A stretch of DNA of 64,000 bases from Fonsecaea monophora (GCF_001642475.1 NW_019173946.1:62001-126000); one strand, 5' to 3'; shown: positions 23,266 through 36,011, counted from the first letter of the stretch. The notes: generated from the sequence alone by a model not told the origin. Translations and numbers: made by a program.

Positions 23266-24863
23266 AGTGTCCTTTCGCTATGCCTGGTGCACCTTTTCAG
23301 CCCTTTTTGAAAACGGTGTCTTCGCCATCATTCCAATCGATCCTTCAGGCATGAAAAGACCTTTATACTCGGACGGATTTCACTAAACCGGATCAAAAGA
23401 CAAAAGACGCATGGAAAGGGGCACTCGGCATTAGCACTGACACCAGCCAGACAGTATGCGAGTGCGCAGAGGGCTGGGTGGGTAGAGAAGAAAGGAGCAT
23501 TTTCTCATATGATCTCCGCCAGGTCTCAATACTTGCTAATGTGTTGAGCGCCGGATGGAGGTCTCATTTCTTTTTGGAGTTGTATCGTTCACAAATACGC
23601 CAGCATCCATTCTCCGACCGAACCACCATGACGATTGTCGGTACAAACGCTCAGCATTCGTCTGCGAAGTTAAACCGCGGGTTTGCCTCTACTTGGGATG
23701 TCAGACTTCGTTTTGATCAGCATTATTCCACGCCACTATATGCTCTTGATTCCTGCGATTGGCCTTACTGTGGACGGCCAGCTGATTTTCCAGCCACGAC
23801 CTTTTGCATTTTGCTTTGTCTTCTCCCAACCTGCGGAAACACTCGACTTCAATCCACGTTCGCCAATGTTTCATGATACATCTCTCCGTTTTTCGGTCAT
23901 TCGCCGCATTTCTGTTTGTCACACGAGAGAGACCAGCAGACAACCGGGAGAAGGTGGGACGATCGCTGAGTGTTCAAAATGAAAATAGTCAACTTCAAGG
24001 GCCGCAAAAAGGGATGGCGTGCCAGCCAGGGAGCTCTGATTGCATTGAACTACTGTTGTTCTGTCCGAATGGCACGTCCATGTTTACACTCGTCTCATCC
24101 ACCAACCAAGAAACGGTTCAAGGAAAAGGGAGGCAGTTCGATTTTTGTCGCGGACACGAGGGTTGAAGGGTTCAACCAAAAACAAAAAAAAAAACAACAC
24201 ACCCATACACACAAAACTCAGTAGCATAGCTCTCTCTGCTCGGGTACTTGGTGCTTGCGGCCTCGCTGTCGCACACCACCAGGCAAATGCAATGGAGATT
24301 ATTATCATCGTCATCGTCGCCGTCGTTTTCGTCACTGTAATTGCCGTTGCCTTTTTCCATTTTCCATTCTCCATTTTCCATATACCTCTTTTACAGATCG
24401 GTGTGTATACAAGCAGAGATAGATGTCTCTACTCGGTAAAAGGCCTTGCGGTATTCACTGAGCAACGCCACGTCACATTATTCTCTGGTCAAGAAGGGCG
24501 GCATTAGGCGTAAAGCCATCTTGGATTTAAGTAACGTGTATAGGATTCCTACCTGGCACATGGGTCCGGTTGGTTATTGGGGAATACTTTTTTCTCTTGA
24601 TATTATGTTCTAAAGTGCAGTTAAAATAGGTCTCGCCGTGGTGTACCCCGTTGTGTCTAGGCAGTATACCAAGTTGAACACTCACACTCACTGCACTGCC
24701 ATGCACTGTTATGTACCATTCAACTGCCCTTCATATGGTCCTGGTGGTCCACTCTCTGAATCTCTTTAGAAAACTTCCTAGATCATTGCGTAAATACACA
24801 CGTGGATCCAAGAGGTGTGGGTGTGTGTGTGTGTATGTATGTGTATGTGTGTAACTGAAGCTC
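23266..24863. other. Convergent intergenic region
   Basis: About 1.6 kb between two convergent stop codons. No coding region supported. It contains A-tracts near 24180, a trinucleotide-like run near 24305 and a GT microsatellite just after the minus-strand stop. Confidence 0.4.
24815..24852. repeat. (GT)n/(GTAT)n microsatellite
   Basis: An interrupted run of GT with GTAT variants, located 12 bp beyond the stop codon of the Crb2-like gene and thus in its 3' UTR. Confidence 0.8.
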
Positions 24864-27800
24864 TTATCCAATGCGCAGCTTCCCCAAGATTAGACTCTGC
24901 ACGATATCCTCGTTGCACATTACTTTGATCTTGATGCCGGGGTGGCTCGTTTCCGGGGTTGCATTTCGGTCGTCGTCGTCTTCCTGAGCATATTCATGTT
25001 GTCGCTTGCCTCGCTTGCGACCGCGCTGAGGTTGACTCACCCTCTTGCTCGACGAAGGAGTCAGGAAGGCGACCTGCGCGGCTTCAACTTCTCGATCGTC
25101 CACGAAGATATATTTTGGCGTTTCGCACTCGTCCAAAGTAGCTTCCAGTCTCATTTTCGCGGCCGTCAGATCAGTCTCCAGCTCGACTTTGGCCGGATCC
25201 AGGGCGCGCACGAGTGAGAGGTATGGACGCCGCTTGACCTCAGCTTTACCCTTGCCCATCACGACAATGACTTGAGATTCCCTGAAGATTTTCGGTCTTA
25301 GGCCGATGATATCTATGACTCTTAAACCATCTGCGCTTGCCGAGAAAGGCAGAATGCGCGACTTTGTCGCGCCTTCGAGCTCAGCACTTTCTCCAGCGGG
25401 GAGAAGGTAGCTTGCCCAATCGACAACCTGATCAGATTCGACGCAAACTTCGATCCATCTCCCACTGAGGCAAGGGAGTCCCAGAGCTAAAGCCTGAAGG
25501 TATTTTTCTTTTCGAGAATGGCGGTCAGTAAGAAGAGCAGCGAACGAAAAGCCAGAAAATTCGTCTTTCAATTGCATCGAGTCCGGTTCAAAGAGATCGA
25601 GGAAGGACTCCCGCAGGACGATGCCACCATGGGTTTGCACCAGATCCACGAGATATCCCCTCCGGCTGCTGTCATCGTATGAAATTGCGAACGCCATCTT
25701 ACTGAGTAGACCTTTTGTGGGCTCGGTGATTTGTGCAGCGAAAGATCCCGTTCCAGTTATGCCTCGACGAGTCCGCGATGAAGGCGTGCTGGGTGTAGAA
25801 GCTCGATTCAGGGGCGTGGAGATTCCGGATGAAAGCACTGCGTGGACCGCAGGCTTATACTCGTAAATCCGATCTTTCATCTGTCCCCACATGATACTGT
25901 CCAGGTATACCGCCGAGACGGGTACCTTCTTCACAGTCTCCGCTGATGCTTCTGTCAGCAACCTTTTCGCTTGCTTTGGAGCAACTAGGATCGTCTGGTA
26001 GCCACGGATATCGGTCACCACAGTCCCGTTGGTGGGACCGTTGCCTTGCACAATCTTGTCGTCGAAACCTCGAATAATATGAGAAACCTTGGGAAAGCCT
26101 CGCATATCTATCTTGACCTGGTCACCAATACGCAGGTCCAAACTCCGCACCCCGAACTCGTCGACTTCATCGGGTTCGTATCCTTCCCACTGAATCAGAA
26201 ATCGGCTCGAGGCGGAGTTCGGACGCCCAAGACAAATGGCAGGGTGATAGGCACGGGTCTTGCCAATGAAACATGCAAATACCATATTTGGTGCAATGTT
26301 CCGTTCACTTGAATCATCTGCCGCCTCAACGTCGGCTGGTGGTGTCAGGGCAGCACTCAAATTTGCAGATCGATGCAAGCGGAGAGGATCGGGCGTGTTT
26401 TGTTGACCTTCGATACGATCGGGCAAGGGAGGATCCGGTGCAGGGATCTTCACTACCTTCAGCTTCTTGTTTAATGTGCTGTGGCCCTCTTCTAGTGCAC
26501 CGGCGTCTCTTGCTTTCCTTTTCACCCCTGTCGAAGACTTGATGAGAGGGACTGCCTTCTGTGGTGGCGAGTCCTGAAGGTCCCACGCCGATGCCCGAGC
26601 TGTAGAATTCATATGTCGAGGCCGTGTACTAGAAGCGCTCAATACCTTTGCCGTTGGCCTTCTTTCCCTCCGCGAGTACGTCGAGACAGGTGACACAGCT
26701 CGTACAGATTGTTCCGATCGGCCGTCTCCTGATTCTGGTTCTGGGTGGTCCAACTCATTCTGATCACTCGACGGGCTAGAAGCCTTATTTGTGTTGTTGG
26801 CAATGTTTCTCTGTTGTCTACCACTTGCTCGGCCGACAGGAGACAAAGCCGCACCCCTTGATTCTTCAAAGTTGCTCCTCTTTGGGGAAGGATTCTGGAA
26901 GTCCGCGTCCAGCTGCAGCGCCTCAATTGCGTTGAAGCTGACCTGGGACCTGAGAGGTGATGGTTCTGCAGCAATCTCTGCCATGCGCAACCGTCGCTTC
27001 CCAGGAGACGTCGTCACAATAGGAGGACTACTTAATTCGGTTGCGGCAGGTTCTTCAAAGGCTACGGTTGAGGTTTGCTTGTGAGTCGGTGCTGTGTCAA
27101 ACGCGTCATTACTCTCAGTATCCCTGGACTGAGGTTTGGGCTCGGACTGTCTCTCGCTTTGAATCTGTTGCTCGTTGGAGCTAGTCTCGGGAACTGTGCT
27201 GGTTGCTGGTTGAAGTGTCCGCGGGGTTGAGCTCAATCCAGCGTGGTCAACTACAATGGCGGATGGTTCCTCATCGGGCGACAGAGGTTCATCTGCTACC
27301 GCGCTCGAGGGGTTCAGAGGCAACGCCGAAGCCGTGTCCTTCTGATTTGTACTGAAAGGTCCCCCGGCTGATAGGGCAGGAGACTGTGGAACAAAATCAA
27401 GCACTCCGTCAGTAGCAGAAGATCTGGGAACTTGCGTAGTTGTCTGACGTTGCCTCGTGGGTCGTTCAGGCTGCGAATCTGCCACCGCAAACAATTGTGA
27501 GCCGTTGAAAGCAATCAGGTGACTGTGAGTCTCGAGGCCATGTCTGAGCAAGGGGCTATCTTGTACGTGAGTAGGAATGTCACTCATAATGCGGTGAAGT
27601 CTAGCGGTTGTTTCAGGTATCTGGCTTGCTCTATCGGAGAAATTCTCCTTGTCTTCGTCATCGACCAGCTCTATCGGCTGGCTCGAGCGTGTCACGACAA
27701 CGGAGGTATTGTCTTCCTGCTCCGTTTCTTCCTCACTCTCGTGGGCTGAGATGTATCGATTGCGCTTGATTGGGCTCGAGTCGCTTTGATTTCTGGGTTG

Positions 27801-29069
27801 GTCCAGAGCCGGAGTCCTCGATGGGGGAGATCGTATCGGTCTAGGTATGGGAGACGACTTGGAGAGGGAGACACTTCGCATAGATTGCTTTGATATTGAC
27901 GATAGCTGGGCCTGTATTTTTCGATCACGCTCACGCCGTCTCCGCTCTCTGTCCAGGAAACTATCCGCATCATCTTCAAAACTATCACGATCGGAATCTT
28001 CGTCCTCGTTCAGCATTTCCAGTTGTCTTCGACGAGCCTGTTCTCGTAGGGCCTGGGACTGCTGTATAGAGACATAGCGAGAAGCCGGTTCTGTCGAGGC
28101 TCGTTTAAAGTCGGACATGGGTCGCAAAGGTGATGAAGTCGCAGCGGTCATCGGACGGGGCTGGAGCTCGATGTTCGGCGAAGGACGGTCAGAGGGCAGA
28201 TCTCCATTAGGGTTGCCGACGAAGGGCGAAGTGTTAGCCTGAGTTGCAGCAAATGCCTGGCTGAGGCCCATGACCTGAGCTTGAGCTTCACCACCTCGCA
28301 ATAATGGGTTGCGAGGCAACTCGGGGCTGTCAACAACATCTCCATTGTATCTTCTCTTTCTACCAACAGTGGCTGGCGTCTTGAACCGCTGCGATTCCGG
28401 AAACTGGGTAAGAGCGCGAGGGGACTTGGAAGGAGAGAAGTCTATTGGTGGGGAGCCTGAATGTTCGTCCTCTCCCTCGCTCCCTGGCTCCTTCTGCGAT
28501 GCCAAACTTGAGATCAGATCAATGTGACCTTCATCGCCCTCATGCAGTGTTGCTCCAGTCTCTTCTTCAAAGCCTTGGTCCAGCTCAAGGCCGTACTCTG
28601 GGTCTTGCAGTTGTCTAGCGCTTCGGCTGCGATTGAGAAGAGGCTCATAGTCCGAAGGAGACAGTTCTTGAGTCGGAGCATCGCTCCCTTGACTGGTCAT
28701 CTTCTGTGAGGTGGCTTCTGCTTTGTTCGACACGGGCGCAGGTGGAAGGAATTGCAGTTGACTTTCGGCATTTGTGAGGATCAACTGAGACTCGGGGACA
28801 GTGCTGGGGAGTTGTGGCACAGAGGCTGATTCAGTATCATGAAGGGTAAGTTGAACGACACTCTCTGCCGAGATCTGAACTGTTGTGTGCAGGGTGTGTT
28901 CTGAATCTGGCTGTTCCTGGCCCGACTATGACACGATTAGCGGCTTGCGGCTTGCGACAGAGCCCAGGCGAACGCGTGGGCCGGGGTCGAAATTAGTTAC
29001 CTCCAACGGCGCGAGAATGTCCGCTTTAAGATTTGCAAAGTCGATACTCAATAGACTATCTGTCGCCAT
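24864..29069 (-). CDS. crb2: DNA damage checkpoint adaptor, Crb2/Rad9/53BP1 type
   Basis: Two exons, 29001-29069 and 24864-28916, separated by an 84-bp intron, give 1373 aa. The small 5' exon supplies the only ATG (MATDSLLSIDFANLK); the long exon alone has no suitable upstream start. Residues 60-890 are disordered, rich in SQ/TQ and SP/TP motifs, consistent with phosphorylation by ATM/ATR-type and cyclin-dependent kinases. A Tudor-like domain lies at about 895-985 (VFACFIGKTRAYHPAICLG, FLIQWEGYEPDEV), which in Crb2/53BP1 binds methylated histone H4. Two BRCT repeats follow at about 1090-1370 (HGGIVLRESFLDLF, LPCLSGRWIEVCVES). It would recruit the effector kinase at damaged chromatin in the nucleus. 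Confidence 0.92.
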
Positions 29070-29346
29070 ATATGTGCATTAATCCACCATGCCATGAATC
29101 TGACCATGGACCCTGCATATGGACGTTTGGCGTCAACGAATTTAGACAATGAATCACGGACTTTTTCGCGTCAAAGGGTTCATGCAGGTCCAAATCCGAC
29201 GCGCGTGCCATTGACATTGCGGGGCAGACAAAGCGGAAGTGGACGGAACAATGAGTAACTCCGGCCGAAGCAACTCGGCATATTATTGGACAGCCTTGTC
29301 TACCGCGAGCCTTGTTGGTGCCTGGCTCCCGCCTCCCCAAATGATC

Positions 29347-30332
29347 CTACAGCCTTACAGCCTCGACCTCTGGGTAATATGCCTGAGGGAGCTGTCCCGG
29401 ACTCGGTTGTGCTTCATGATTCTGCATCAGAGGCTGCCCATATTCCTGCCTCGTATTCAATCTGACTGGTCCATGCGTTCGCGATCGCTTACGGAGGCAG
29501 AAAAACATTATGAGCGAGATGATGATAATAAGGCCGAACACTGCACCGACCACACCAGCCATAATCTCACCGACGTGGTGTCCTAGTTCGTTGGAGCTCT
29601 GCGAAATGCGAGGAGGCGCATTGGTCATGGTGCTTATGGCTATCGGATCGGTCTCGAAGGCCTCAGGCGACCATGTTGTCGTCACCCATTCTGGATGGCT
29701 CGCCACCCCCTTCGTCGTAGTGCCTTGCTCAACATTGTAACTCCCAAAGTAGGTTCCACAGGCAAAGCCAGTGTAATCATAGGGAGCATATTTGAAGGTA
29801 TTGCAGTACGTCGACGAGCCTTCCGTACTGGTAGTAGTTGTCAGCAGTCAGCTCGTCGGAGAGACCACTACTCATATACATACCATTTCAGTATCATGTC
29901 ATTGGACTGACAATTTTCGTCACAATAGCCCGCGGGTTGATCTGCATCGATGCAAGCCACCTTGTAATGGCATGAGTCCAAGACGACTTGTGATATCGAC
30001 GTCGTCCGGTACGACGAACAACACCCGACCGCATTGAAGACGTAATTAGATGCGCAGTAGGCATTGCGGCAGCTGACAGGATAGGCTGTTCAGGTACGAT
30101 TAGTGGCTTATTTCAGACACCATGCTCGCTGACAACACTCACAAGCGTTCGCGCTGATGTATCCACATACTGAGGTGAGGCTGCTTAAAGCCTGTACCTG
30201 TCGTTGTTGTAGGGCATGTTCTCTCGACGGCGCTGCAGTCGTGGCTGGGCGTGGACTTCGAAGTTCCTCATACAGTCCGCGAACAGCAGTTTGAGTAGGC
30301 CACGGCGGCAGAAAAGGTGCTTCGAGAGCCAT
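29347..30332 (-). CDS. Cys-rich single-pass plasma membrane protein
   Basis: Three exons (30143-30332, 29884-30085, 29347-29827; introns of 57 and 56 bp) give 290 aa. No N-terminal signal peptide; about 50 polar residues precede a Cys-rich ectodomain (about 55-160, with SVCGYIS, VSCRNAYCAS, VGCCSSY, YCDENC and FACGTYFG). A Ser/Thr-rich stalk leads to one TM at about 220-245 (GVVGAVFGLIIIISLIMFF) stopped by basic LRKRSR and a cytosolic tail. Many Pezizomycotina genomes carry proteins of this plan, presumably inserted with the N-terminus outside. They resemble wall-stress sensors in layout, but no ligand is known. It diverges from the gene at 30969. Confidence 0.78.
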
Positions 30333-30968
30333 GGTTGAGGCAGCAAGGTGCCGACTTCAGCCTTACTGACAGCCGTGGAATATTTATTGCAGATACACAG
30401 AGTCGGGGTGATGAAATAGAAACTGGGCGGCGCGATCCGCCTGATCTGAGACTGTGGATTACTCATTTCTCGTAGCTCCCACATCACTGCGGAAGAGGAT
30501 GCCTTGTCACACAGAGGATAGTTCGGCCGGTGTCGCTCTGTCGGGTCGAGACCAAGCCATGATGCTCTAACCGAGGCATTGAATCCACTTTCAGCCTTGT
30601 GCAGTCGAAGCTGAAGCGCCTGTGGCCCAATCACCATCCAGATTTCTCCACTCGTGGGTCTCGATCTCTGCGTTCGGTCAACGCCAAGATGCTGCCTGCG
30701 TCTTTTTTTGATGAACCAGCGCCTTGTCTTCCCGAATTCAGTCTCGCTTGCAGGGGGGGTGCCCCTCCTGTTGGCACGACCGAGCCATGGCGAGGCGTTT
30801 TTGGGGGTCGCAAACTGGTGAGGCTGTCAGGCAAAGCTTGAAACCTTGGGAATTTCCCAACAGCCTCACTTCAAGTCTACCCTTGTACCGAGTAGTAGAA
30901 ATCTCTGCTCAACTCAAAGGTGCTCACTGCTCATCGCCTTTCACTGATATTGAACGATCTGCTACAAT
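30333..30968. other. Divergent intergenic region shared by two membrane protein genes
   Basis: About 636 bp between the minus start at 30332 and the plus ATG at 30969. No coding region supported. Probably holds both promoters; no obvious TATA box. Confidence 0.4.
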
Positions 30969-32875
30969 ATGTACCGCAGGGTCAATCAGGCGACGGCGCC
31001 GACTAAATATGCCCGGACAGCAGATCGCGAAACTGCACAGTCGCCGACGAACCGGCTTCCAAAGCACATGACAGGTCGACGGACGGACATATGGTTGAGC
31101 TTTTCCATTGTGACTCTGCCCATGCTTGCGTTCAGCGCGTTACTCCTGGGACTGGTCTACCACTATCGCGTCACTCACGAACCAGCCGCAACCTCCGGCC
31201 TGCATACGGATGATATCGTCGACGAGCCCGGCATATACTATGTGGATCTGAGTGCCACCGTGTTGATCTTCATTGCATCCTGGTCAAGTACCTTGGGACC
31301 GCTCCTCGCAGGTTTCCTCATGACTCTGGGCTCGTACCCTCTCTCGAAGCAATACTGGCAGGATGTTCAACACCAGCAACCGGACCTGCCGACGCCGTTT
31401 CAGTTTGCACTGATCCTAAAGTTCTTCGCAAATAGCGGCTATGGGTCGTTGTACAGTTGGATCAAGTATCTCACTGGCTGGAAGAATCAAAGACAATTTC
31501 AATCCAGGCTTTTGACGGGCAGCGCGTCTCTCATGGTGCTTGCTACATTCTTGGGGTACGGGCTGTCCACTGCGTTCAGATATTGGATGGCGAGCTGACC
31601 CGCCGCAGCTTTTTGGTCTTTCTTGCAGACACTTGGCTCCATATTACGACGTCGACGGTCAACTTTGTCCAAATCAACCCGGTGGTCAGCGAGACAAACT
31701 ACAGCATGGCTCTGAAGCCAGCGTGTCTCCAGTCGGACAATTCTTTCTCAGCTGCATACGACATCAGAGGAGCGTGCAACGTGAACCCCGCGGCGACCCA
31801 GACCTTTCTCGTCGACCCCAATCAGAGTTTGAAGACGCTGAACAACATTTCCGACACGGTCGCCGTCTTCAACAACGGGCCCGACCCGACATACACATAT
31901 CTCGGCGTTCCACCGTCCGACAGCGTTGCTGGCCGGGACTACACGGCCACGACCTACGGAATGCGCACTGAATGCAAACCCGTCTCGAGCAAATGTAATC
32001 TGATTGCGCTGTACGGCGCATCTACCCCGTTCATGTGCTCAGACGCTTTCGCGGGTGACCTACAAGGAACCACCAACGGATGGCGCTACGCGTATTTCAC
32101 CAACCACACCATGAAATCCAACACGACCATATCAGGGGTGCAGAACCCTTACTATTACGGACTGGCGGCCTTGGTCATGAACCCTGGCCAATCAGCCTAT
32201 GATGACAACAACACGGAAATTCCCGAGCTCGTCACGCCGGTGCACGGGGGCATCGCCTTTGTGTTACTGTGTAGCATCACGGTATACGACGTTGAATACG
32301 ACTCCGTCAATGGAACGATCACGCGGTTCGTGACCACCCCGAGCAACAGCTCCGTTGCCAACGTCTGGCACGCTCCCATGGCCTACGTGAACGTGGCGCA
32401 GTCGAACCTGCAAACGGCGGCGTCAATCGCCGCCTCCACGGCGAAAGACGCCCAAGACCTGGCGGACCAAATGTCCCTCGCCTACAGCAAGGCGGCCCTG
32501 GCCGTCGGCGCACAGTCCGTGCAAAGGGCATCGGCCGTCGCCGCCCAAGAGCGAACGTCGTTCCTCGTGACACGCCTACCCATGGCGCCACTCTTCGGCC
32601 TGCTTTCTGCAAACCTCGCATTCGTGCTGTTGGGGCTGATCCTGACGGGCATCGCGCTGCGCACGTCGGGAGGCGAGGTCCGGGAAATCCAGGCTCGCCT
32701 GAGCATTGTCGGTCTCGTCGCGGATCGGTTCGAGGGCGGCAGAGCGAAAGACCCGGTGGAGGACACGGACGAGCTTTTCGAGGAGCACGATGGGACCACG
32801 GGCACCAGGGTGGGAATGGAGCGCACGGGGACTGGGGGATATGCGTACCGGCAGTGGTCGACGACAACGGGTTGA
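30969..32875 (+). CDS. Four-TM membrane protein with glycosylated ectodomain, function unknown
   Basis: Two exons (30969-31555, 31609-32875) with a 53-bp intron (GTACGG..CCGCAG, CTGAC branch) give 617 aa. The join places a continuous TM segment across the intron (LMVLATFLGFLVFLADTW), which supports this splice choice over a later AG. TM segments lie at about 40-66, 92-120, 188-210 and near 537-560. Between the third and fourth there is an ectodomain of about 330 residues with many N-x-S/T sequons and paired Cys. The tail is cytosolic and acidic. An alternative start is the second ATG at 31068 (MTGRRTDIWL), equally compatible with topology. I know similar uncharacterised fungal proteins but no function. 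Confidence 0.78.
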
Positions 32876-33244
32876 TTGAAGATTTGTCGCCTGTGTATCG
32901 GGGCCGGACAGAACCCATCGACACGAAATAAAAAACCCATAGACTTTATAGCGTAACACCTCATCAAGGTGTAGAGGTAATCGAAAACAAAATCCTTTCT
33001 CTTCGTGCCGCTTTCGCATTCGTGTAGGATGGGTGATGCCTCAGCCTCGCCCCTCGATCCGGAAAGTGGGTCACGCGAGGCTGGGCGAGGTTTCCCTTTC
33101 CGTCGACCTTCGGCCTCGGGGTCCGCGGACACATCACTTGGCTCATCGCCACCGGTTGATGCAGGAAAGCCTCCCTCTATAACTCTGTCACAAGGGATGC
33201 TCAATTTCTAGACTTGTGATCCCATAACGGGCCATTCTTCTCAT
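32876..33244. other. Short intergenic region
   Basis: About 370 bp between tandem plus-strand genes. No gene seen; antisense open frames here continue from inside the upstream gene and look like chance. Confidence 0.35.
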
Positions 33245-35862
33245 ATGCGACCAACCCCGAATCCCGCTCGCATGGCTGAGGTGCATGAAGACACGAGTAG
33301 AGACCGAACTGATGTCATTCGAAGAGCTGTATGTTGCCCTCACAGGACACTTTATTTAGTATACTAACATTGCGATCGGCAGTGTGAGCAGTGTCGTGCC
33401 AGGAAGGTCGTATCACCATACATGCTTGGAGTTCATTGACTTGACTCTGACCCCAGCGTCTAGATACGATGTGACAAGGAAAATCCATGTTCCAACTGCA
33501 GGATCGCAAACAGGGAATGTGTCTCGGCCGGCCTAGGGCAGAAACCCCGGCAGGCCAGGCAGAGGGTGTTGATCTCCCACCAATAGTATGGCGTGCCACT
33601 GTCGACTACTTGTTGGGAAAAAAAAAACACATGGGCTGATGGCAAATGCAGTGAGCGGAAAATCGACCAATTCGAGAATCGCCTGGGGGGAATCGAGGAG
33701 ATGCTCCACAAGCTTACAACATCTCTCAGTCGTGACGATGGCTCTGCTTCGGGGTACATGAGCACACCCGCACGAACTTATACACCTCCTAGCATAACCG
33801 AGTCTGCTCCCGCATACGCAGGAGGACCACCATTTGGAGAGAGTGACCAGACGTTTGAAGGCAGCTCTTCCATGGTCGCCCACACAGCGTTTGCCAGCGA
33901 ATTCGTGGAGAAGGCCGTGACGAATACCCCTCTCGGCCGTCATCTGAGTCCGAATATCGAGTCCGCATTGGAGTCTTTACGAAGGATGGTTCAGATGCAG
34001 CGGCGGAAAGATGTTTCGCACGAGAGTTCGTTTACCCACCAGAAGCCAATACCTAGGGGCGGCCTCAGTCAACTCCCCTTGCCGCCAACAGATGTTGTGC
34101 TGAGGTTATTGCGCGAGATCAAAGGTTAGTGAACAAGACTCGATGGCAATCTTTCGCGTATGACAGACCTAACGGGAAACAGCCAAACCGCCCCTGATCT
34201 TCGCGATCAACTGTTCCTTCATCACGGTTGATTCCTTCATTGAGTCCTGTCGGAAAGTATTCTTCCCAACCGAAGACTACAGTTCCGCCGTCTTCATCAT
34301 CGCCAATGCCGGCCTCTACTACCTGTTCCAAGAAAAGTCATTCACACACGAACCCAACAGTCAACAGTACCGCGAATACCACCACCTGTGCAGAGATAAC
34401 TTGGAGACAGCCTTGGCCAACTTGCCGCTCCTGCTGCCGTGCAACAAGGAGATAATCGAAGCACTCCTGCTCGGTGTAAGTACCGGTCAACCCGATGCTT
34501 TGATCCCTTTTCTTCCACCTTCACTATTCTGACCCGCGGAATAGGTCACCTACTCGATCGAGGTCTCGAAATTTTCGCTTGGGTGGCAGCTGAACAGTGC
34601 CGCAGCCAACATTTGCCAGACACTCGGCTGGCATCGTCTCCGGGACGTGGACAATGAGACAGATAACCCAAACTTGGCCTTGTTCTGGTTCTGCTACATG
34701 ATGGACAAGGGCCTCTCGCTGCGCTTTGGCCGCGCTTCTGTCATGCAAGACTGGGACATCTCCACGCCCCGCCGCTTTCATACCGGCGCTCGAACGGGGC
34801 CATGGACCGAGGCCATCAATCTGTGGATCAAGACCGGAAGTGCCCCGGGCGAGACGTACCAGCACCTCTACAGCCCCGCGGCTCTGGCTCTGCAGCCGGG
34901 CCAACGAATTGAGACTGCGCGCCTCCTGGTGGCAAAGATTAAACAGGTGTGGAGAGAGTTGGTGGACCTGTCGACGATGTTTGACCAGGGCAACAGCACC
35001 GTAGACGGAGATGTATCGGACGACGGGGCCAAAGAGGGGCACATGTCGCTGGACATGCTCCTCAAGTCGGCAGAGGTGAGCCACCTGGCTTCTCTGACCC
35101 TCGTCTATCGCGCGATTCCAGGTGAACCGGGCTTTCCCAGCACATTCAACACGGAATGCATCGAAGCGGCCAGAGCGGCAATCAAATGTCACGACGAATG
35201 CATGAAACATGCCTCGGACAATCCGTTCGTACAGGCCGGGTATCTGCACTGGTAAGTAAGGCCGCGTTGTTCTTTTTCTTGGCCCCGCCCCCTTTTCTTT
35301 TTTGAGCGAAGACCGCCCACCAACAAATAACTCGTTGATTGATCGATCATCCCGTGACTCCAGGACGATCCTCTACGCCCCTTTCACCCCTTTGATCGTC
35401 CTCTTCTGCCACATCATCGAGACGTCATCCGGGGCCGACGACCTCCACCGCCTCGAGCAATTCACCACGAGCCTGCAGCCCGTGCTGTCCATGTCGCCCG
35501 GCATCGAGAAACTACATCGCCTCTGCAAAGTGCTGTCCCAAATCGCCGCCCTGTACGTCGAGGCCAAGGCGCGTCAGCGCGAAACCCAGCACCAGAATCT
35601 GCGCGACGACCACCAGGACACGACCATGCTCGGCAACGACTTTGACCTGTACCTCTCCCAGCTGGGGTTCATTGCCCAGCCGCACAACGCGGGCGGGGAT
35701 TATGCGGTCGAAGGAAGCGATCCTGGTGATAGTGGTGGCCCAGGTATACCAGTGGCGAACAACCCGGCTGCGCTGGGAGATTGGTTCTCGGGGAATCGGT
35801 ACGTCATGGGACTGGTGGAGGAGGACTTGACGCCCTTTGATCCAGAGGCTTGGGCGTTGTGA
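33245..35862 (+). CDS. Zn2Cys6 fungal-specific transcription factor
   Basis: Seven exons: 33245-33328, 33383-33406, 33464-33585, 33652-34124, 34183-34475, 34545-35251, 35364-35862, giving 733 aa. The zinc cluster is complete only after splicing: CEQCRARK (the 24-nt second exon) plus IRCDKENPCSNCRIANREC (third exon), which gives the C-x2-C-x6-C-x5-C-x2-C-x6-C spacing. It is followed by a basic linker and a coiled-coil start (RVLISHQYERKIDQFE) split by intron 3. The rest matches the fungal-specific regulatory region, with LFWFCYMMDKGLSLRFGR near residue 365. Such proteins bind CGG-type half sites in the nucleus; the target genes cannot be told. A second ATG at 33272 is an alternative start. Confidence 0.88.
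33383..33406 (+). other. 24-nt in-frame microexon carrying the first half of the zinc cluster
   Basis: The exon encodes eight residues (CEQCRARK), is in phase 0 on both sides and lies between introns of 54 bp (33329-33382, branch ACTAAC) and 57 bp (33407-33463). Skipping it would keep the reading frame but remove two of the six zinc ligands. Confidence 0.8.
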
Positions 35863-36011
35863 GAGACGTGAGGTGAGAGTGTAGTCATGGTCGGGCAGGG
35901 AGAGCTGAACAGGAACACATATACTTCATCACACTCGGTCAAACAGTGATGTTGTACATGGTTCCAACCACCCAACACGACAAGTCCGTGTCCTCGTCAG
36001 ATGTTTGATTT

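Noticed and set aside
31556..31628. A 73-bp intron ending at CTTGCAG in the four-TM protein gene
   Set aside because: Breaks the frame; the AG at 31607-31608 keeps it and restores a continuous TM segment.
32319..33204. Long minus-strand frames (about 200 and 240 codons) inside and after the four-TM protein gene
   Set aside because: Arg/Pro/Ser-rich low-quality translations antisense to a well-supported GC-rich exon; typical shadow frames.
34524..35249. 241-codon minus-strand frame
   Set aside because: Lies wholly antisense to exon 6 of the Zn2Cys6 factor; no family features.
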